From NCBI GenBank assembly GCA_016191115.1, contig JACPPG010000027.1, positions 32,563 through 96,562 on the forward strand: a DNA stretch of 64,000 nt. The letters run 5' to 3'. The stretch comes from Planctomycetia bacterium (GTDB taxonomy: Bacteria > Planctomycetota > Planctomycetia > Pirellulales > JACPPG01). Below, one piece after another: positions 7,551-15,973 of this stretch (its first letter is position 1; each line of letters starts with the position of its first letter). The position numbers and the translations under genes are program-made. The notes below the pieces were generated by a model. It worked only from the letters and a program-made list of their open reading frames with translations. It ran no database searches and had not been told where the DNA came from.

Positions 7551-9283
7551 ATCTGAGTCCCGAAGAACGAACGATCGGCAAAGAGAACTTCTATGCGGCG
7601 CTCGACAGCAAGCTGACCCGCCGCGAGTTCCTCGAAGGCAGTATCGCCGCGGCCGCCGCCACCGGCGTCGGGCTGGGCGGATTCTACTTCGGCTACAAGA
7701 AGCTCACCGGCGACCCCGTCCGCGTCGGCATGATCGGCACCGGCGACGAAGGGGGCGTGCTGATCGGCGCCCACACGCCCGACTATTTGAACATCGTGGC
7801 CATCGCCGACATCCGCCCGTACAACGTCCATCGGGCGTTCCACGGCGACCAGTCGAGCGCCAGCGTGCTGGCGGTGCGGCCCGGCCTCATGTCCAAGTAC
7901 GGCTGGAAGAGCGAGGACGAGGCGAAAAAGCACGTCCAGGTGTACGAAGACTATCACGAACTGCTTGCAAACGACCAGGTCGAGGCCGTGATCATCGCGC
8001 TGCCGTTGTTCCTGCACGACAAGGTGGCCATCGAGGCGATGGAGTCCGGCAAGCACGTCCTGACCGAGAAGCTGATGGCCCACAGCGTCCACCAGTGCAA
8101 GGACATGGCCCGCGTCGCCCACAAGAAGCGGCTGCACCTGGCCACCGGCCACCAGCGGCACTACAGCATCCTCTACGACAACGCTGTCGACACGATCAAG
8201 CGCGGCCTGATCGGCGACATCCACCATATCCGTGCCCAGTGGCACCGCGGCAACCTGCCGGACAAGGACAGTTGGTCGCCCGCGCTTCCAGACGGCAAGA
8301 TGGAAAAGGATCTCGAAAAGCTGGTCAAGGAGATCGAGTCGCTCGGCGCCGACATGCCGTCGGAAGTGAAGCAGTGGACCGAGCTGGCGAAGGTGACGAA
8401 GGACCTGGAATCGGCCCGCGGCTCGCGGATCAAGGCGCTACAGAAGAAGAAGGAATTGCTTGAGCTGCAACTTCGGGACAGGCATGTGGACGCCGCGGCT
8501 CACGGCTACCAGGAAAAGATCCTCACCGGTCCTGGCGGCCAGCAATACGTCTGCTCGCCGCTCGAGGAGCTGATCCGCTGGCGGCTGTGGGACCGCACCG
8601 GTGGCGGCCTGATGGCCGAGCTCGGGAGCCACCAGCTCGACGCGTCTGGCATCTTTTGCACGGCCACGCGAACCGACGGGCAGAAGGCCCTGCCGCTGTC
8701 GGTGACAGGCGTGGGCGGGCGGTACATCTTCCCGTTGGACCGCGACTGCGAGGACCACGTCTACTGCACGTACGAGTATCCGGCCCCCGGCTACGACAAG
8801 GACCCCAACAAGAAGATCGTCGTCACCTATTCGTCGATCAACGGCAACGGCTTCGGCGGCTATGGCGAGATCGTCATGGGGACGAAGGGGACGCTGATCC
8901 TCGAGCGGGAGCAAGAGGTCATGCTATTCAAGGACGCCGCGACGACCACCACCATTTCGGTCACAAAGGGCAAGGACGGCAGCCCAACGCTCGACACCAC
9001 GGCCAGCGGCGGCGGCGCCGTGGCGAAAAAGGCGCTCGACTCCGGCCCCCCAAGCCGCGGCTACACCGAGGAGATGGAGCACTTCGCCTGGTGCGTCCGC
9101 AATTTCGACTTCGAGAACAACCGCCCGAAGTGCTACCCAAAGGTAGCCATGGCCGACGCGGTGATTGCCCTGACGAGCAACATCGCCATGCGCGAAGGCC
9201 GGCGCATCGAGTTCAAGCCCGAGTGGTTCGACATCGATAGCGACGAAACGCCGGAAGGCGTCAAGCCGAGCGTGCCGGTTTAG
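7547..9283 (+). CDS. Tat-exported Gfo/Idh/MocA-family oxidoreductase
   Basis: NAD(P)-dependent oxidoreductase expected to act on a sugar or cyclitol outside the cytoplasm. The 578-aa product has a twin-arginine signal at residues ~17-47 (LTRREFLEGS then an Ala/Gly-rich core). The Rossmann motif VRVGMIGTGDEGG follows, then VEAVIIALP, HVLTEKLMAHS (with the conserved Lys of the family's E-K motif) and HQRHYSILYDNA. A charged, coiled-coil-like insertion (about residues 260-320, KMEKDLEKLVKEIESLG onward) interrupts the catalytic domain. The ATG at 7547 overlaps the upstream DoxX-like stop. Such Tat-tagged Gfo/Idh/MocA proteins are characteristic of planctomycetes. Substrate unknown. Confidence 0.88.
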   Translation: MNLSPEERTIGKENFYAALDSKLTRREFLEGSIAAAAATGVGLGGFYFGYKKLTGDPVRVGMIGTGDEGGVLIGAHTPDYLNIVAIADIRPYNVHRAFHGDQSSASVLAVRPGLMSKYGWKSEDEAKKHVQVYEDYHELLANDQVEAVIIALPLFLHDKVAIEAMESGKHVLTEKLMAHSVHQCKDMARVAHKKRLHLATGHQRHYSILYDNAVDTIKRGLIGDIHHIRAQWHRGNLPDKDSWSPALPDGKMEKDLEKLVKEIESLGADMPSEVKQWTELAKVTKDLESARGSRIKALQKKKELLELQLRDRHVDAAAHGYQEKILTGPGGQQYVCSPLEELIRWRLWDRTGGGLMAELGSHQLDASGIFCTATRTDGQKALPLSVTGVGGRYIFPLDRDCEDHVYCTYEYPAPGYDKDPNKKIVVTYSSINGNGFGGYGEIVMGTKGTLILEREQEVMLFKDAATTTTISVTKGKDGSPTLDTTASGGGAVAKKALDSGPPSRGYTEEMEHFAWCVRNFDFENNRPKCYPKVAMADAVIALTSNIAMREGRRIEFKPEWFDIDSDETPEGVKPSVPV

Positions 9284-9288
9284 ATGCC

Positions 9289-9554
9289 AATGATGAATGC
9301 GGAATGATGAATGAATGGCGGGGCACTGGGCAGGTAGGGCCGTTCACAGATTCAAGCTTGCCGGCGGCGCACCGGCGGGAAAGTGGGACAGGCACCGAGA
9401 CGCAACGTTGGTCTGAAAGGACTTGCGCTGTTTATGCTCGGAGCCAGTCCCATTTTCCCGCCTCGCCATTTTTAAAAACCGAATGGCCCTGACTGGGCAG
9501 GTGCCGCCCCTTGTCTTGCCTCCATTCATCATTCATCATTCAGCATTCATCATT
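9289..9554. repeat. AATGATGAATGCGG inverted repeat, copy 1, split by MITE A
   Basis: The left arm AATGATGAATGCGGAATGAT (from 9289) and a right arm reading CATTCATCATTCAGCATTCA... to 9554 are mutually complementary. The 157-bp MITE A copy 2 with its 10-bp duplication lies between them, so this repeat was present before the MITE inserted. Related copies: 38166-38274 and, as a left arm only, 63816-63850. Confidence 0.75.
9335..9491 (-). mobile_element. MITE family A, copy 2
   Basis: 157-bp element in the opposite orientation to copy 1. It begins TAGGGCCGTTCACAG (first base changed from C) and ends GAATGGCCCTG. It is flanked by a perfect 10-bp direct repeat, ACTGGGCAGG, at 9325-9334 and 9492-9501, direct evidence of transposition. 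It is nested inside an AATGATGAATG repeat. Confidence 0.93.
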
Positions 9555-9581
9555 GAACTCGGCCTCTGTCTACCGCTCCCC

Positions 9582-10430
9582 ATGGAAACCTGGCCTATCG
9601 GCGTGTTTGCCAGCATCGACGCTGGCCTGGGCGTGAAGCTCGAAGTGGCCCGCGAACTGGGCGTGCCCACCATTCAGCTCCATGCGCCGGCCGCCGCGAC
9701 GCGGACGCCCGCGAACGCCCGGGCGTTCCTGGCGCGGCTTGCCGATGCCGGTATCCGCTTGACGGCCGTCTTTGGCGGGTTTGAGGGGGAGAGCTACGCC
9801 GACATCCCGACGGTCGTGCGGACCGTGGGCCTGGTGCCGCGCGAGACGCGTGCCGCCCGCACCCGCGAGATGAAGGAGATTGCCGACTTCGCCCGCCTGC
9901 TCGGTTGCGACGTGGTGGCCTTGCACCTGGGGTTCGTGCCGCACGAGCGGAGCGACCCGCTGTACGGCGAGATTCTCGACGTGACGCGCGATTTGTGCGA
10001 TCACTGCCGCAAGAACGGTCAGGCCCTGCACTTAGAGACAGGCCAGGAGCCGGCCGACTCGCTTCTGCGGTTTATCGGCGACGTCGAGCGCCCGAACCTG
10101 TTCATCAACTTCGACCCGGCGAACATGATCCTGTACGGCTCGGGCGAGCCGATCGCGGCGCTCGAAAAAGTGGGCCGTTTCGTCAAAAGCGTCCACTGCA
10201 AGGACGGCACTTGGGCCGCCCGCCCGGGTCAGGAATGGGGGGCCGAGGTGCCGCTGGGCGCAGGGGACGTGGGCATGGAGAACTACCTGCGGACGCTCCT
10301 GAAGATCGGCTATCGCGGCCCGCTTACGATCGAGCGGGAGATTCCCCAGGAGCCCGAGCGGCAAAAAACGGAGATCGGCCAGGCGGTCCGCCTGCTGGCG
10401 GAGTTGAAAGCCCGCATCCTGCCGCAGTAA
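9582..10430 (+). CDS. Sugar phosphate isomerase/epimerase (xylose isomerase-like TIM barrel)
   Basis: 282-aa protein of the AP endonuclease 2 / IolE-like TIM-barrel family, which interconverts sugars or acts on inosose-type substrates. It starts METWPIGVFASIDAGLGVKL. Metal-ligand-type motifs are visible: HLETGQEPADSLL (Glu), NLFINFDPANMILYGSGEP (Asp), VKSVHCKDG (His) and LTIEREIP (Glu), the set expected for divalent-metal members. An in-frame extension upstream to 9423 would read through the MITE and is not credible. The neighbouring oxidoreductase makes a shared sugar-modifying role plausible, but the substrate is not readable. Confidence 0.85.
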   Translation: METWPIGVFASIDAGLGVKLEVARELGVPTIQLHAPAAATRTPANARAFLARLADAGIRLTAVFGGFEGESYADIPTVVRTVGLVPRETRAARTREMKEIADFARLLGCDVVALHLGFVPHERSDPLYGEILDVTRDLCDHCRKNGQALHLETGQEPADSLLRFIGDVERPNLFINFDPANMILYGSGEPIAALEKVGRFVKSVHCKDGTWAARPGQEWGAEVPLGAGDVGMENYLRTLLKIGYRGPLTIEREIPQEPERQKTEIGQAVRLLAELKARILPQ

Positions 10431-10503
10431 TATCTGGTAGCCCGCGCGAGCGCAATGCCCCCGTATTTATCCCGGCTTCGAATCCGAGAAAGAAGGTCCC
10501 GCC

Positions 10504-10806
10504 ATGCCGCAGATGTCCGTTACCGTTCCGCACACGCTCTCGCAACAAGACGCCGTCGAACGTCTCAAGGGCTTCCTCGGCAAGATCAAGGAGCGTTACC
10601 AGAGCCAGGTGAGCAACCTGGAAGAGTCGTGGGCCGGCGACACGCTCAACTTCGGCTTCACGACCTTCGGCTTCCCGATCAAGGGGGCTGTGAACGTCGA
10701 GGCGGCGCAGGTCAAGCTCGACGGCGAGATTCCCTTCGCCGCCATGATGTTCAAGGGAAAGATCGAGCAGGAAATCCGCGATCAACTCAACAAGCTGCTG
10801 GCATAG
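10504..10806 (+). CDS. PHA_gran_rgn family protein (polyhydroxyalkanoic acid system protein)
   Basis: 100-aa cytoplasmic protein. MSVTVPHTLSQQDAVERLKGFLGKIKERY and TFGFPIKGAVNVEAAQVKLDGEIPF fit the PHA_gran_rgn family, which is associated with polyhydroxyalkanoate granule genes in proteobacteria. No PHA synthase or depolymerase lies in the window, so the granule link comes from the family name only. The fold looks like an alpha/beta roll resembling START-type or polyketide-cyclase-like proteins (inference). Start ATG 10504 follows AAGAAGG. It converges with the next gene. Confidence 0.8.
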   Translation: MPQMSVTVPHTLSQQDAVERLKGFLGKIKERYQSQVSNLEESWAGDTLNFGFTTFGFPIKGAVNVEAAQVKLDGEIPFAAMMFKGKIEQEIRDQLNKLLA

Positions 10807-10838
10807 CGGATGCGCCGCGTGTCACCGTGCTCCCCATC

Positions 10839-10873
10839 GCTTCGCGAAGCCCAGGGGTGGCAACCCCCGGGGA
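10839..10873. terminator. Palindromes between convergent genes
   Basis: The spacer between two convergent genes holds GCTTCGCGAAGC (10839-10850), a perfect 12-bp palindrome, then GGGGTGGCAACCCC nested in a C/G-rich stretch. There is no T tract, so an intrinsic terminator is only possible. It may equally be a genome repeat. Confidence 0.4.
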
Positions 10874-10888
10874 ACTCAGGCGGCGCGC

Positions 10889-12052
10889 TCACTTTGGCGC
10901 CGGCGAGACGCGCACCACCTTATCCTTCCGCTCAAACGAGAGTCCCAGCGGCTTGAAGGTGGCAGTCAATAGCTCGTCGAGCGTGGCGCCAGTCACCTCG
11001 ACAACAATGCGGCGGTTGGGCCCAGCGCCGGCCGCGGCGAGCGCTTCGCGATCGTAGTCGAACTGCAGGGCCAGTTTCTCCGAAAGCTGATTGAGAAACT
11101 CCTCCAAGGCAACGTCCCGCGCGGCAAGCGTGTACACCTGGGTGCCGGGGCGTCCGCTGCCGCTCGCGGCGGGTTGCCGCGCTGTCAGCCGCTCGTGGTC
11201 TTCGACGCGACCACGCACGACGATCCTGCTTCCTTCCTTGACGATCTCAGCGTCGGGGGCGAGCCGCCGCCAGTGCTCGGTGGTGCCCGTGCGCCCGGCG
11301 GGATAACTCCGCTCCAGAATCACGTCCTCGGGGATCGGCACGAGCGTGATCGTCCTGCCGCCCGTCTCGAAGCGGAACGTGAGGTCGAATTCCAGGGCCA
11401 CGATACTGAGCCGATCGACCCACGGCATGGCCGGGAGCGCCCCATCGGTCCACAGGTCGTGGGGCACCTGGTCCAGTCCCTCGATCTTCACGCTCGCCTC
11501 AGCCGCCAACTGCTGAAGGATGTCCTTCGGTGTCGCCAGGCGCGGCCAATCGGTCTGGTGGCTGGCGAGCGCGGCCCGTTTTGCGGCCGCCGGGAGGCGC
11601 TGGGCCTCGGCTGCCCGCAGCGCGATGAGCGTGCGAAGTTGGCTGGCCGCTTCCTTGGGGCCGATGTACAGAAGCGGCCCGACCTGCGCCGCGCCCAGCC
11701 CCAGCCGGTTGGCGATCCGCTGGCCGATTTCCGCCAGCGGCACCGCCGTGAGATCGAGGTTCACGTGTCGGCCCGGGTCAAGCCTTCGATCGAGCAGAAT
11801 GGCCAGCCGCTGCGACTTCGACAGGCTGCGCAGGCCGTCGCCCAGCGGCGTGTCGGTCCAGTCGACGGAGACCGGCCCCTGTTTTTCGATCTGCGCGGCT
11901 GTGAGCCAGGGACCCTCTAAAGGAGGGTCCGCGCCGAGCGAAGGTCTGACCGAGGCAGCGGCCAGCGCCAGGGGCAGCGACACAAGAACAAGAAGCGCAC
12001 GCTCGGAATTGATTCCAAATGTTCGCGTGTAAATCCGCTGTTTTGACGCCAT
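10889..12052 (-). CDS. Exported protein with repeated STN/secretin-short-like domains
   Basis: 387-aa protein with a hydrophobic N-terminus (residues ~19-40) compatible with a signal peptide, cleavage probably near LGADPP. Two regions resemble the STN fold found at the N-terminus of secretins and TonB receptors: residues ~60-110 (VSVDWTDTPLGDGLRSLSK, VNLDLTAVPLAEIGQRIANR) and ~315-385 (ALEEFLNQLSEKLALQFDYD, VVEVTGATLDELLTATFKPLG, VRVSPAPK). I recognise no enzymatic motif. No pilus or secretion genes are adjacent. Related proteins of unknown role are common in planctomycetes (recollection, not searched). Confidence 0.7.
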   Translation of the reverse strand: MASKQRIYTRTFGINSERALLVLVSLPLALAAASVRPSLGADPPLEGPWLTAAQIEKQGPVSVDWTDTPLGDGLRSLSKSQRLAILLDRRLDPGRHVNLDLTAVPLAEIGQRIANRLGLGAAQVGPLLYIGPKEAASQLRTLIALRAAEAQRLPAAAKRAALASHQTDWPRLATPKDILQQLAAEASVKIEGLDQVPHDLWTDGALPAMPWVDRLSIVALEFDLTFRFETGGRTITLVPIPEDVILERSYPAGRTGTTEHWRRLAPDAEIVKEGSRIVVRGRVEDHERLTARQPAASGSGRPGTQVYTLAARDVALEEFLNQLSEKLALQFDYDREALAAAGAGPNRRIVVEVTGATLDELLTATFKPLGLSFERKDKVVRVSPAPK

Positions 12053-12304
12053 GCGTGGTGCCTGGGGTCGAGATTCTGCATCACCGGTCTGTCATGTGGG
12101 ACGCGGCGCGTGCCGGTCCGCACACCTGGCTCCTCTCTCGATTCTCCATCGAGCCGAGTGGCGGCGGAAGAGATTTTTTTTGCCTTAACCATCTTTTCAC
12201 TATGGCTTCCCGGAGTCTGTGGCTACACTCGATCTCCAGCAGAGCGGCACGTTCGTGCCTTCGCTCGGTGGAACCACCCTGAGACGCATCGCGGAGTTGC
12301 TGGC

Positions 12305-12967
12305 ATGGGTTCTCCACACCGTGGGGCATTGTTGCTCGTCTACTACACCGAGTACCTGGACACCCAGGATTCGGCCCGCTTCGCGCGGCGCGTGGCGCGG
12401 CGCTATACGCCCGGCACACTCGAGCGGCTGCTAGCGAGCGGCCCCCGCATGGTGCGCCGCGGCGCGGCGCTGGCTCTGGGGACGGTGGGGGGGTACGAGT
12501 CGAACGCCCCCTTGGGCCGCGCGCTGTCGGATCACGATCGAGGCGTGCGGACCTTGGCTGAAGACAGCATCCGCTCCGTGTGGTGCAAGGCCGGCAACGC
12601 GTCCCAGCGGCAGCGGCTGACCACCATTGTCCGCTTGAACGCGACCAAGCGCTTCCGCTCCGCGGTCACGCGGGCCACCGAGCTGGTGCGCGAGGCACCT
12701 TGGTTCGCCGAAGCGTGGAATCAGCGCGCCGCGGCCTACTACGGCCTGCACCGATTTGCTGAATCGATCGGCGACTGCCGTGAGGCGCTGGAAATCAACC
12801 CGTACCACTTCGGCGCCGCGGCCGGGATGGGACACTGCTACTTGCGGCTGGGGAATCAGGCGTCGGCCTTGGAGTGCTTCCGCCGCGCCCTGCGACTCAA
12901 TCCCGGTCTGGAGGGCGTCCGCGCAAGCATCCAGCAGCTCGAACGATCGCTCCGCGGCCAGCAGTAG
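12305..12967 (+). CDS. HEAT-like plus TPR repeat protein
   Basis: 220-aa protein without a signal peptide. The N-terminal half (YTPGTLERLLASGPRMVRRGAALALGTVGGYESNAPLGRALSDHD) looks like HEAT/PBS-lyase repeats. The C-terminal half has two to three TPR units (AWNQRAAAYYGLHRFAESIGDCREALEINP and GHCYLRLGNQASALECFRRALRLNP). It is probably a scaffold. The start ATG 12305 gives MGSPHRGALLLVYYTEYL. The open frame extends further upstream (12110) but without repeat-like sequence. It diverges from the exported protein before it across a 250-bp spacer that contains a poly-T run (12174-12181). Confidence 0.75.
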   Translation: MGSPHRGALLLVYYTEYLDTQDSARFARRVARRYTPGTLERLLASGPRMVRRGAALALGTVGGYESNAPLGRALSDHDRGVRTLAEDSIRSVWCKAGNASQRQRLTTIVRLNATKRFRSAVTRATELVREAPWFAEAWNQRAAAYYGLHRFAESIGDCREALEINPYHFGAAAGMGHCYLRLGNQASALECFRRALRLNPGLEGVRASIQQLERSLRGQQ

Positions 12968-13020
12968 TCGGGCCGCGTTCGGTCGCGGCGCCCGGGCGAG
13001 ATGCCGACCCGGCTCCGCGG

Positions 13021-13177
13021 CAGGGCCATTCTGTTTTTCAAAATGGCGAGGCGGGAAAATGGGACTGGCTCCGAGCATAAACAGCGCAAGTTCTTTCAGA
13101 CCAACGTTGCGTCTCGGTGCCTGTCCCACTTTCCCGCCGGGGCGCCGCCGGCAAGCTTGAATCTGTGAACGGCCCTG
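13021..13177 (+). mobile_element. MITE family A, copy 3 (best preserved)
   Basis: 157 bp from CAGGGCCATTC to GAACGGCCCTG, flanked by a perfect 10-bp direct repeat GGCTCCGCGG (13011-13020 and 13178-13187). Subterminal arms 13050-13075 and 13113-13138 are complementary over 26 bp with three mismatches, leaving a 37-base loop, so the whole element can fold into a long hairpin. No open frame of its own. Confidence 0.95.
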
Positions 13178-13192
13178 GGCTCCGCGGCCCAA

Positions 13193-13332
13193 GTGTCGAA
13201 TATCGAATCTCGAATGTCTATAAAAGGCACGAATGACCGAATGACGAATGCCCGAAGGGATGCCTTCACTTCGTCATTCGATTTTCGGATTTCGGATTCC
13301 TTTAGACATTCGAGCTTCGACATTCAACATTC
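13193..13332. repeat. CGAATGACGAATG / GACATTCAACATTC inverted repeat
   Basis: The left half is a run of CGAAT-containing units (GTGTCGAATATCGAATCTCG...), the right half their complements (TAGACATTCGAGCTTCGACA...). It lies just upstream of glpD. Fragments of the same family appear at 20417-20440 and in the atpF-atpH spacer (from 34799). Confidence 0.7.
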
Positions 13333-13368
13333 TTCCGTGCTGTGCCCAGGCGGCTATACTCATCGGGC

Positions 13369-15078
13369 ATGTCATCCGCGGACCGACCGGTCTTGATCCT
13401 GGGCGCCGGCATTAACGGCGCCGCCCTTGCGCGCGAGCTGGTCCTCAATGGCGTCGCAGTCGTGCTGGTCGACGCGGCCGACGTGGCGTTCGGCGCCACG
13501 GCTTACTCGTCGCGCTTGATCCACGGCGGCTTGCGCTACCTGGAATACGGCGAGTTCGATCTGGTGCGCGAGTCGCTTGCCGAGCGGACGCGGCTCCTGA
13601 GGCTGGCGCCCCAATTCGTCAAGCCGTTGCGGCTGTTCATCCCGATCGAGAATCGCTTCGGGGGGCTGTGGCGGAGCGCGTCGCGATTCCTCTTTAAAGG
13701 GGGAAAAGGCGCCCGTCCCGCGCGCCGGCGCGCTCGCGGCAAACCGGTCTCGCCGCGCGGGCTGTGGCTCGTGCAGTTCGGCCTGCGGTTGTACGACATC
13801 TACGCCCGCGATCCGGAATTGCCCCGCCACGCGACGCATGACGGTGCCCGCGATCGGGCCATCCCTGTTGACGCGAAGTATCGTTGGCTGTGCTCGTACT
13901 TCGACGCGCAGATTCGCTTTCCGGAGCGTTTCGTCATAGCCATGCTCGAGGACGCAAAACAAGCGGCGGCCACGACCGGTGGCTCCCTGGAAGTCCTCAC
14001 CCATTGCCGCGCGACGCTCGATGGGCGCGTAGCCACGCTCCGCGGGCGCGATGGGGCCGCACTCATGCGGACGTTCGAGCCGGCTGCCGTCGTCAACGCG
14101 ACCGGCGCTTGGGTTGATCTGACGCTTGAAAGCCTGAAGGTTCCTTCGCAACGTTTGATGGGCGGCACCAAGGGCAGTCACATCATCAGCTATTGCGACC
14201 GGCTGCGCAACGCCCTGGCGGGAAGTGGGCTGTATGCCGAGGCGGCCGACGGACGCCCGGTGTTCGTGCTTCCCTTCGGCGACGCATGCTTGATCGGCAC
14301 CACCGACGAGCGCTACGAGGGGGACCCGGCCGACGCCAGGGCTTCGTCCGAAGAAATCGAGTACCTGCTGGCGACGGTGAACGAGCTATTGCCGCACGTG
14401 CGTCTGACCGAGGCGGATATCGAGCTGCACTACAGCGGAGTCCGGCCGCTCCCCTACGTCGCCGACGCCACGCCGGCGAGCGTCACGCGCCGGCACGCCC
14501 TGGCTGAGAATCGCGACGCGCCGTTGCCCTTTATCTCGATCATCGGCGGCAAGCTGACGACTTGCCGGGCGCTGGCGGAGGAAACGGCCGGCAAGGTGCT
14601 CGCGCGTGTCGGCCGCACCGTCGTCGCGACAAGCGAGGAACGCCCGATCCCCGGGGCCGAGGGCTATCCGCGCGATCCGGCGGCGCCCCAGCGGCGCTGG
14701 GAAGATCTCTCCCGCCGCCTTGGCTTTTCGATCGCGCAGGTTCGCGCGGCGTGGGAGCTCTATGGGACGCGGGTCGAGGCGGTGCTGGCCGAGGATCGCG
14801 ACGATCGCGCCAGCCTGGCCGCCACTGACCTGCCCGTGGCGCTTGTCCGCTACGCGATCCGCCACGAATGGGTCGGCGGCCTGGACGATCTCGTTGAGCG
14901 GCGGCTGATGTTGCTGTACCATCATCGCCTGTGCGAAACGACGCTCGTGCACGCGGCCGATTTGTTGGCCGCGGCCGGCGCGATCGACGCCGGTGAGGTC
15001 GACACCCAAGTTGCCGCCTGCGTCGAGCGGTTGCACACGCATTTCGGCAAGCAGGTCATGGCCCGTTCGCCGGGCTGA
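13369..15078 (+). CDS. glpD: Glycerol-3-phosphate dehydrogenase (FAD-dependent)
   Basis: Oxidises glycerol-3-phosphate to dihydroxyacetone phosphate and feeds electrons to the quinone pool at the membrane. The 569-aa product begins MSSADRPVLILGAGINGAALA, with the FAD GxGxxG, then SSRLIHGGLRYLEYGEFDLV, the classic GlpD signature. GTTDERYEGDPADA, LHYSGVRPLPY and IIGGKLTTCRALAEE follow, and the C-terminal DAO_C-type domain ends at residue 569. A basic stretch near residues 105-125 (GGKGARPARRRARGK) is unusual and could touch the membrane. It is the first gene of glpD-glpF-glpK; glpF starts 20 bp after its stop. Confidence 0.95.
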   Translation: MSSADRPVLILGAGINGAALARELVLNGVAVVLVDAADVAFGATAYSSRLIHGGLRYLEYGEFDLVRESLAERTRLLRLAPQFVKPLRLFIPIENRFGGLWRSASRFLFKGGKGARPARRRARGKPVSPRGLWLVQFGLRLYDIYARDPELPRHATHDGARDRAIPVDAKYRWLCSYFDAQIRFPERFVIAMLEDAKQAAATTGGSLEVLTHCRATLDGRVATLRGRDGAALMRTFEPAAVVNATGAWVDLTLESLKVPSQRLMGGTKGSHIISYCDRLRNALAGSGLYAEAADGRPVFVLPFGDACLIGTTDERYEGDPADARASSEEIEYLLATVNELLPHVRLTEADIELHYSGVRPLPYVADATPASVTRRHALAENRDAPLPFISIIGGKLTTCRALAEETAGKVLARVGRTVVATSEERPIPGAEGYPRDPAAPQRRWEDLSRRLGFSIAQVRAAWELYGTRVEAVLAEDRDDRASLAATDLPVALVRYAIRHEWVGGLDDLVERRLMLLYHHRLCETTLVHAADLLAAAGAIDAGEVDTQVAACVERLHTHFGKQVMARSPG

Positions 15079-15098
15079 AGTTGGTTTGGGAGGGGGAC

Positions 15099-15860
15099 AT
15101 GCTGCGTGGGACCGCTCGTGAATGCGCGGCCGAATTCCTGGGCACCTTCGTGCTCGTTGCGTTCGGCGTGGCCGTTGTGGCGCAGGTGGTCCTCAGCAAG
15201 CAATCGGCGGGCGAGTACCTGTCGATCAATCTCGGCTGGGGCCTGGCGGTGACGATGGGCGTGTTCGTGGCCGGCGGGATTTCCGGCGCCCACCTCAATC
15301 CGGCCGTTACGCTCGCGGCCGCCGTCTGCCGCGACTTCCCCTGGCGGAAAGTGCTGCCCTACTGGGCCGCGCAAATGGCCGGCGCCTTCGTGGCCTCGGC
15401 CGTGGTATTTGCCGTCTATCACGAGGCGCTAGTGCATTTCGCCGGCGACGCCCGCGACCAGGCCACGGCCGGCATCTGGGCCACCTACCCGCAGGACTAT
15501 CTTTCCACCGTACCGGGAGGGCTGATCGACCAGGTTGTGGGCACCGCCCTTTTGGTAGGCTGCATCTTTGCCATTTCCGACAAGCGGAACTTAAGCCCTT
15601 CGGCACCGCTGGGCGCGATCGCGGTCGGGCTGTTGGTGCTGTTGATCGGCATGACGTTCGGCTTGAACAGTGGCTATGCGATCAATCCGGCGCGGGACTT
15701 CGGGCCGCGGCTGTTCACGTTCGTGGCCGGTTGGGGCGTTGACGTGTTCCGTTGGGGAAACCACTGGTGGTGGGTGCCCATCGTCGGGCCGCTTGCGGGC
15801 GGCATCATCGGCGGCTGGACGTACGACGCCCTGATTGGAAGGCATCACCCGCCCGAATGA
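15099..15860 (+). CDS. glpF: Glycerol uptake facilitator (aquaglyceroporin)
   Basis: Inner-membrane channel of 253 aa with six hydrophobic segments and the two half-helices. The first is [12 protein letters not shown] and the second [14 protein letters not shown]. The Asp right after the second NPAR is the marker separating glycerol facilitators from water-only channels. The ATG at 15099 has a near-ideal GGAGGGGG ribosome site; an upstream TTG at 15081 is unlikely. It stands between glpD and glpK, so glycerol entry, phosphorylation and oxidation are encoded together. Confidence 0.95.
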   Translation: MLRGTARECAAEFLGTFVLVAFGVAVVAQVVLSKQSAGEYLSINLGWGLAVTMGVFVAGGISGAHLNPAVTLAAAVCRDFPWRKVLPYWAAQMAGAFVASAVVFAVYHEALVHFAGDARDQATAGIWATYPQDYLSTVPGGLIDQVVGTALLVGCIFAISDKRNLSPSAPLGAIAVGLLVLLIGMTFGLNSGYAINPARDFGPRLFTFVAGWGVDVFRWGNHWWWVPIVGPLAGGIIGGWTYDALIGRHHPPE

Positions 15861-15867
15861 AAAAGGC

Positions 15868-15939
15868 GGGAGGGCGAGGCTCCCGCCGAGCCGTGAGGTT
15901 GTGTCGCGCGTTCCGGCTCGGCGGGAGCCTCGCCCTCCC
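15868..15939. repeat. GGGAGGGCGAGGCTCCCGCC inverted repeat, complete copy
   Basis: Perfect 25-bp arms (15868-15892 and 15915-15939) around a 22-bp loop, placed between glpF and glpK. Within an operon transcript it would form a very stable hairpin and might lower expression of glpK (inference). Other copies: 5582-5602, 51065-51086 with 51429-51453, 53973-54031 and 59635-59696. Confidence 0.9.
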
Positions 15940-15973
15940 GAAACGGGCCGTCCTTTCGCATCGAGATCGACAC

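Noticed and set aside
15752..15973. N-terminal extension of glpK through the repeat
   Set aside because: It is just open frame through glpF and the repeat. The canonical GlpK N-terminus begins at the ATG 15974.
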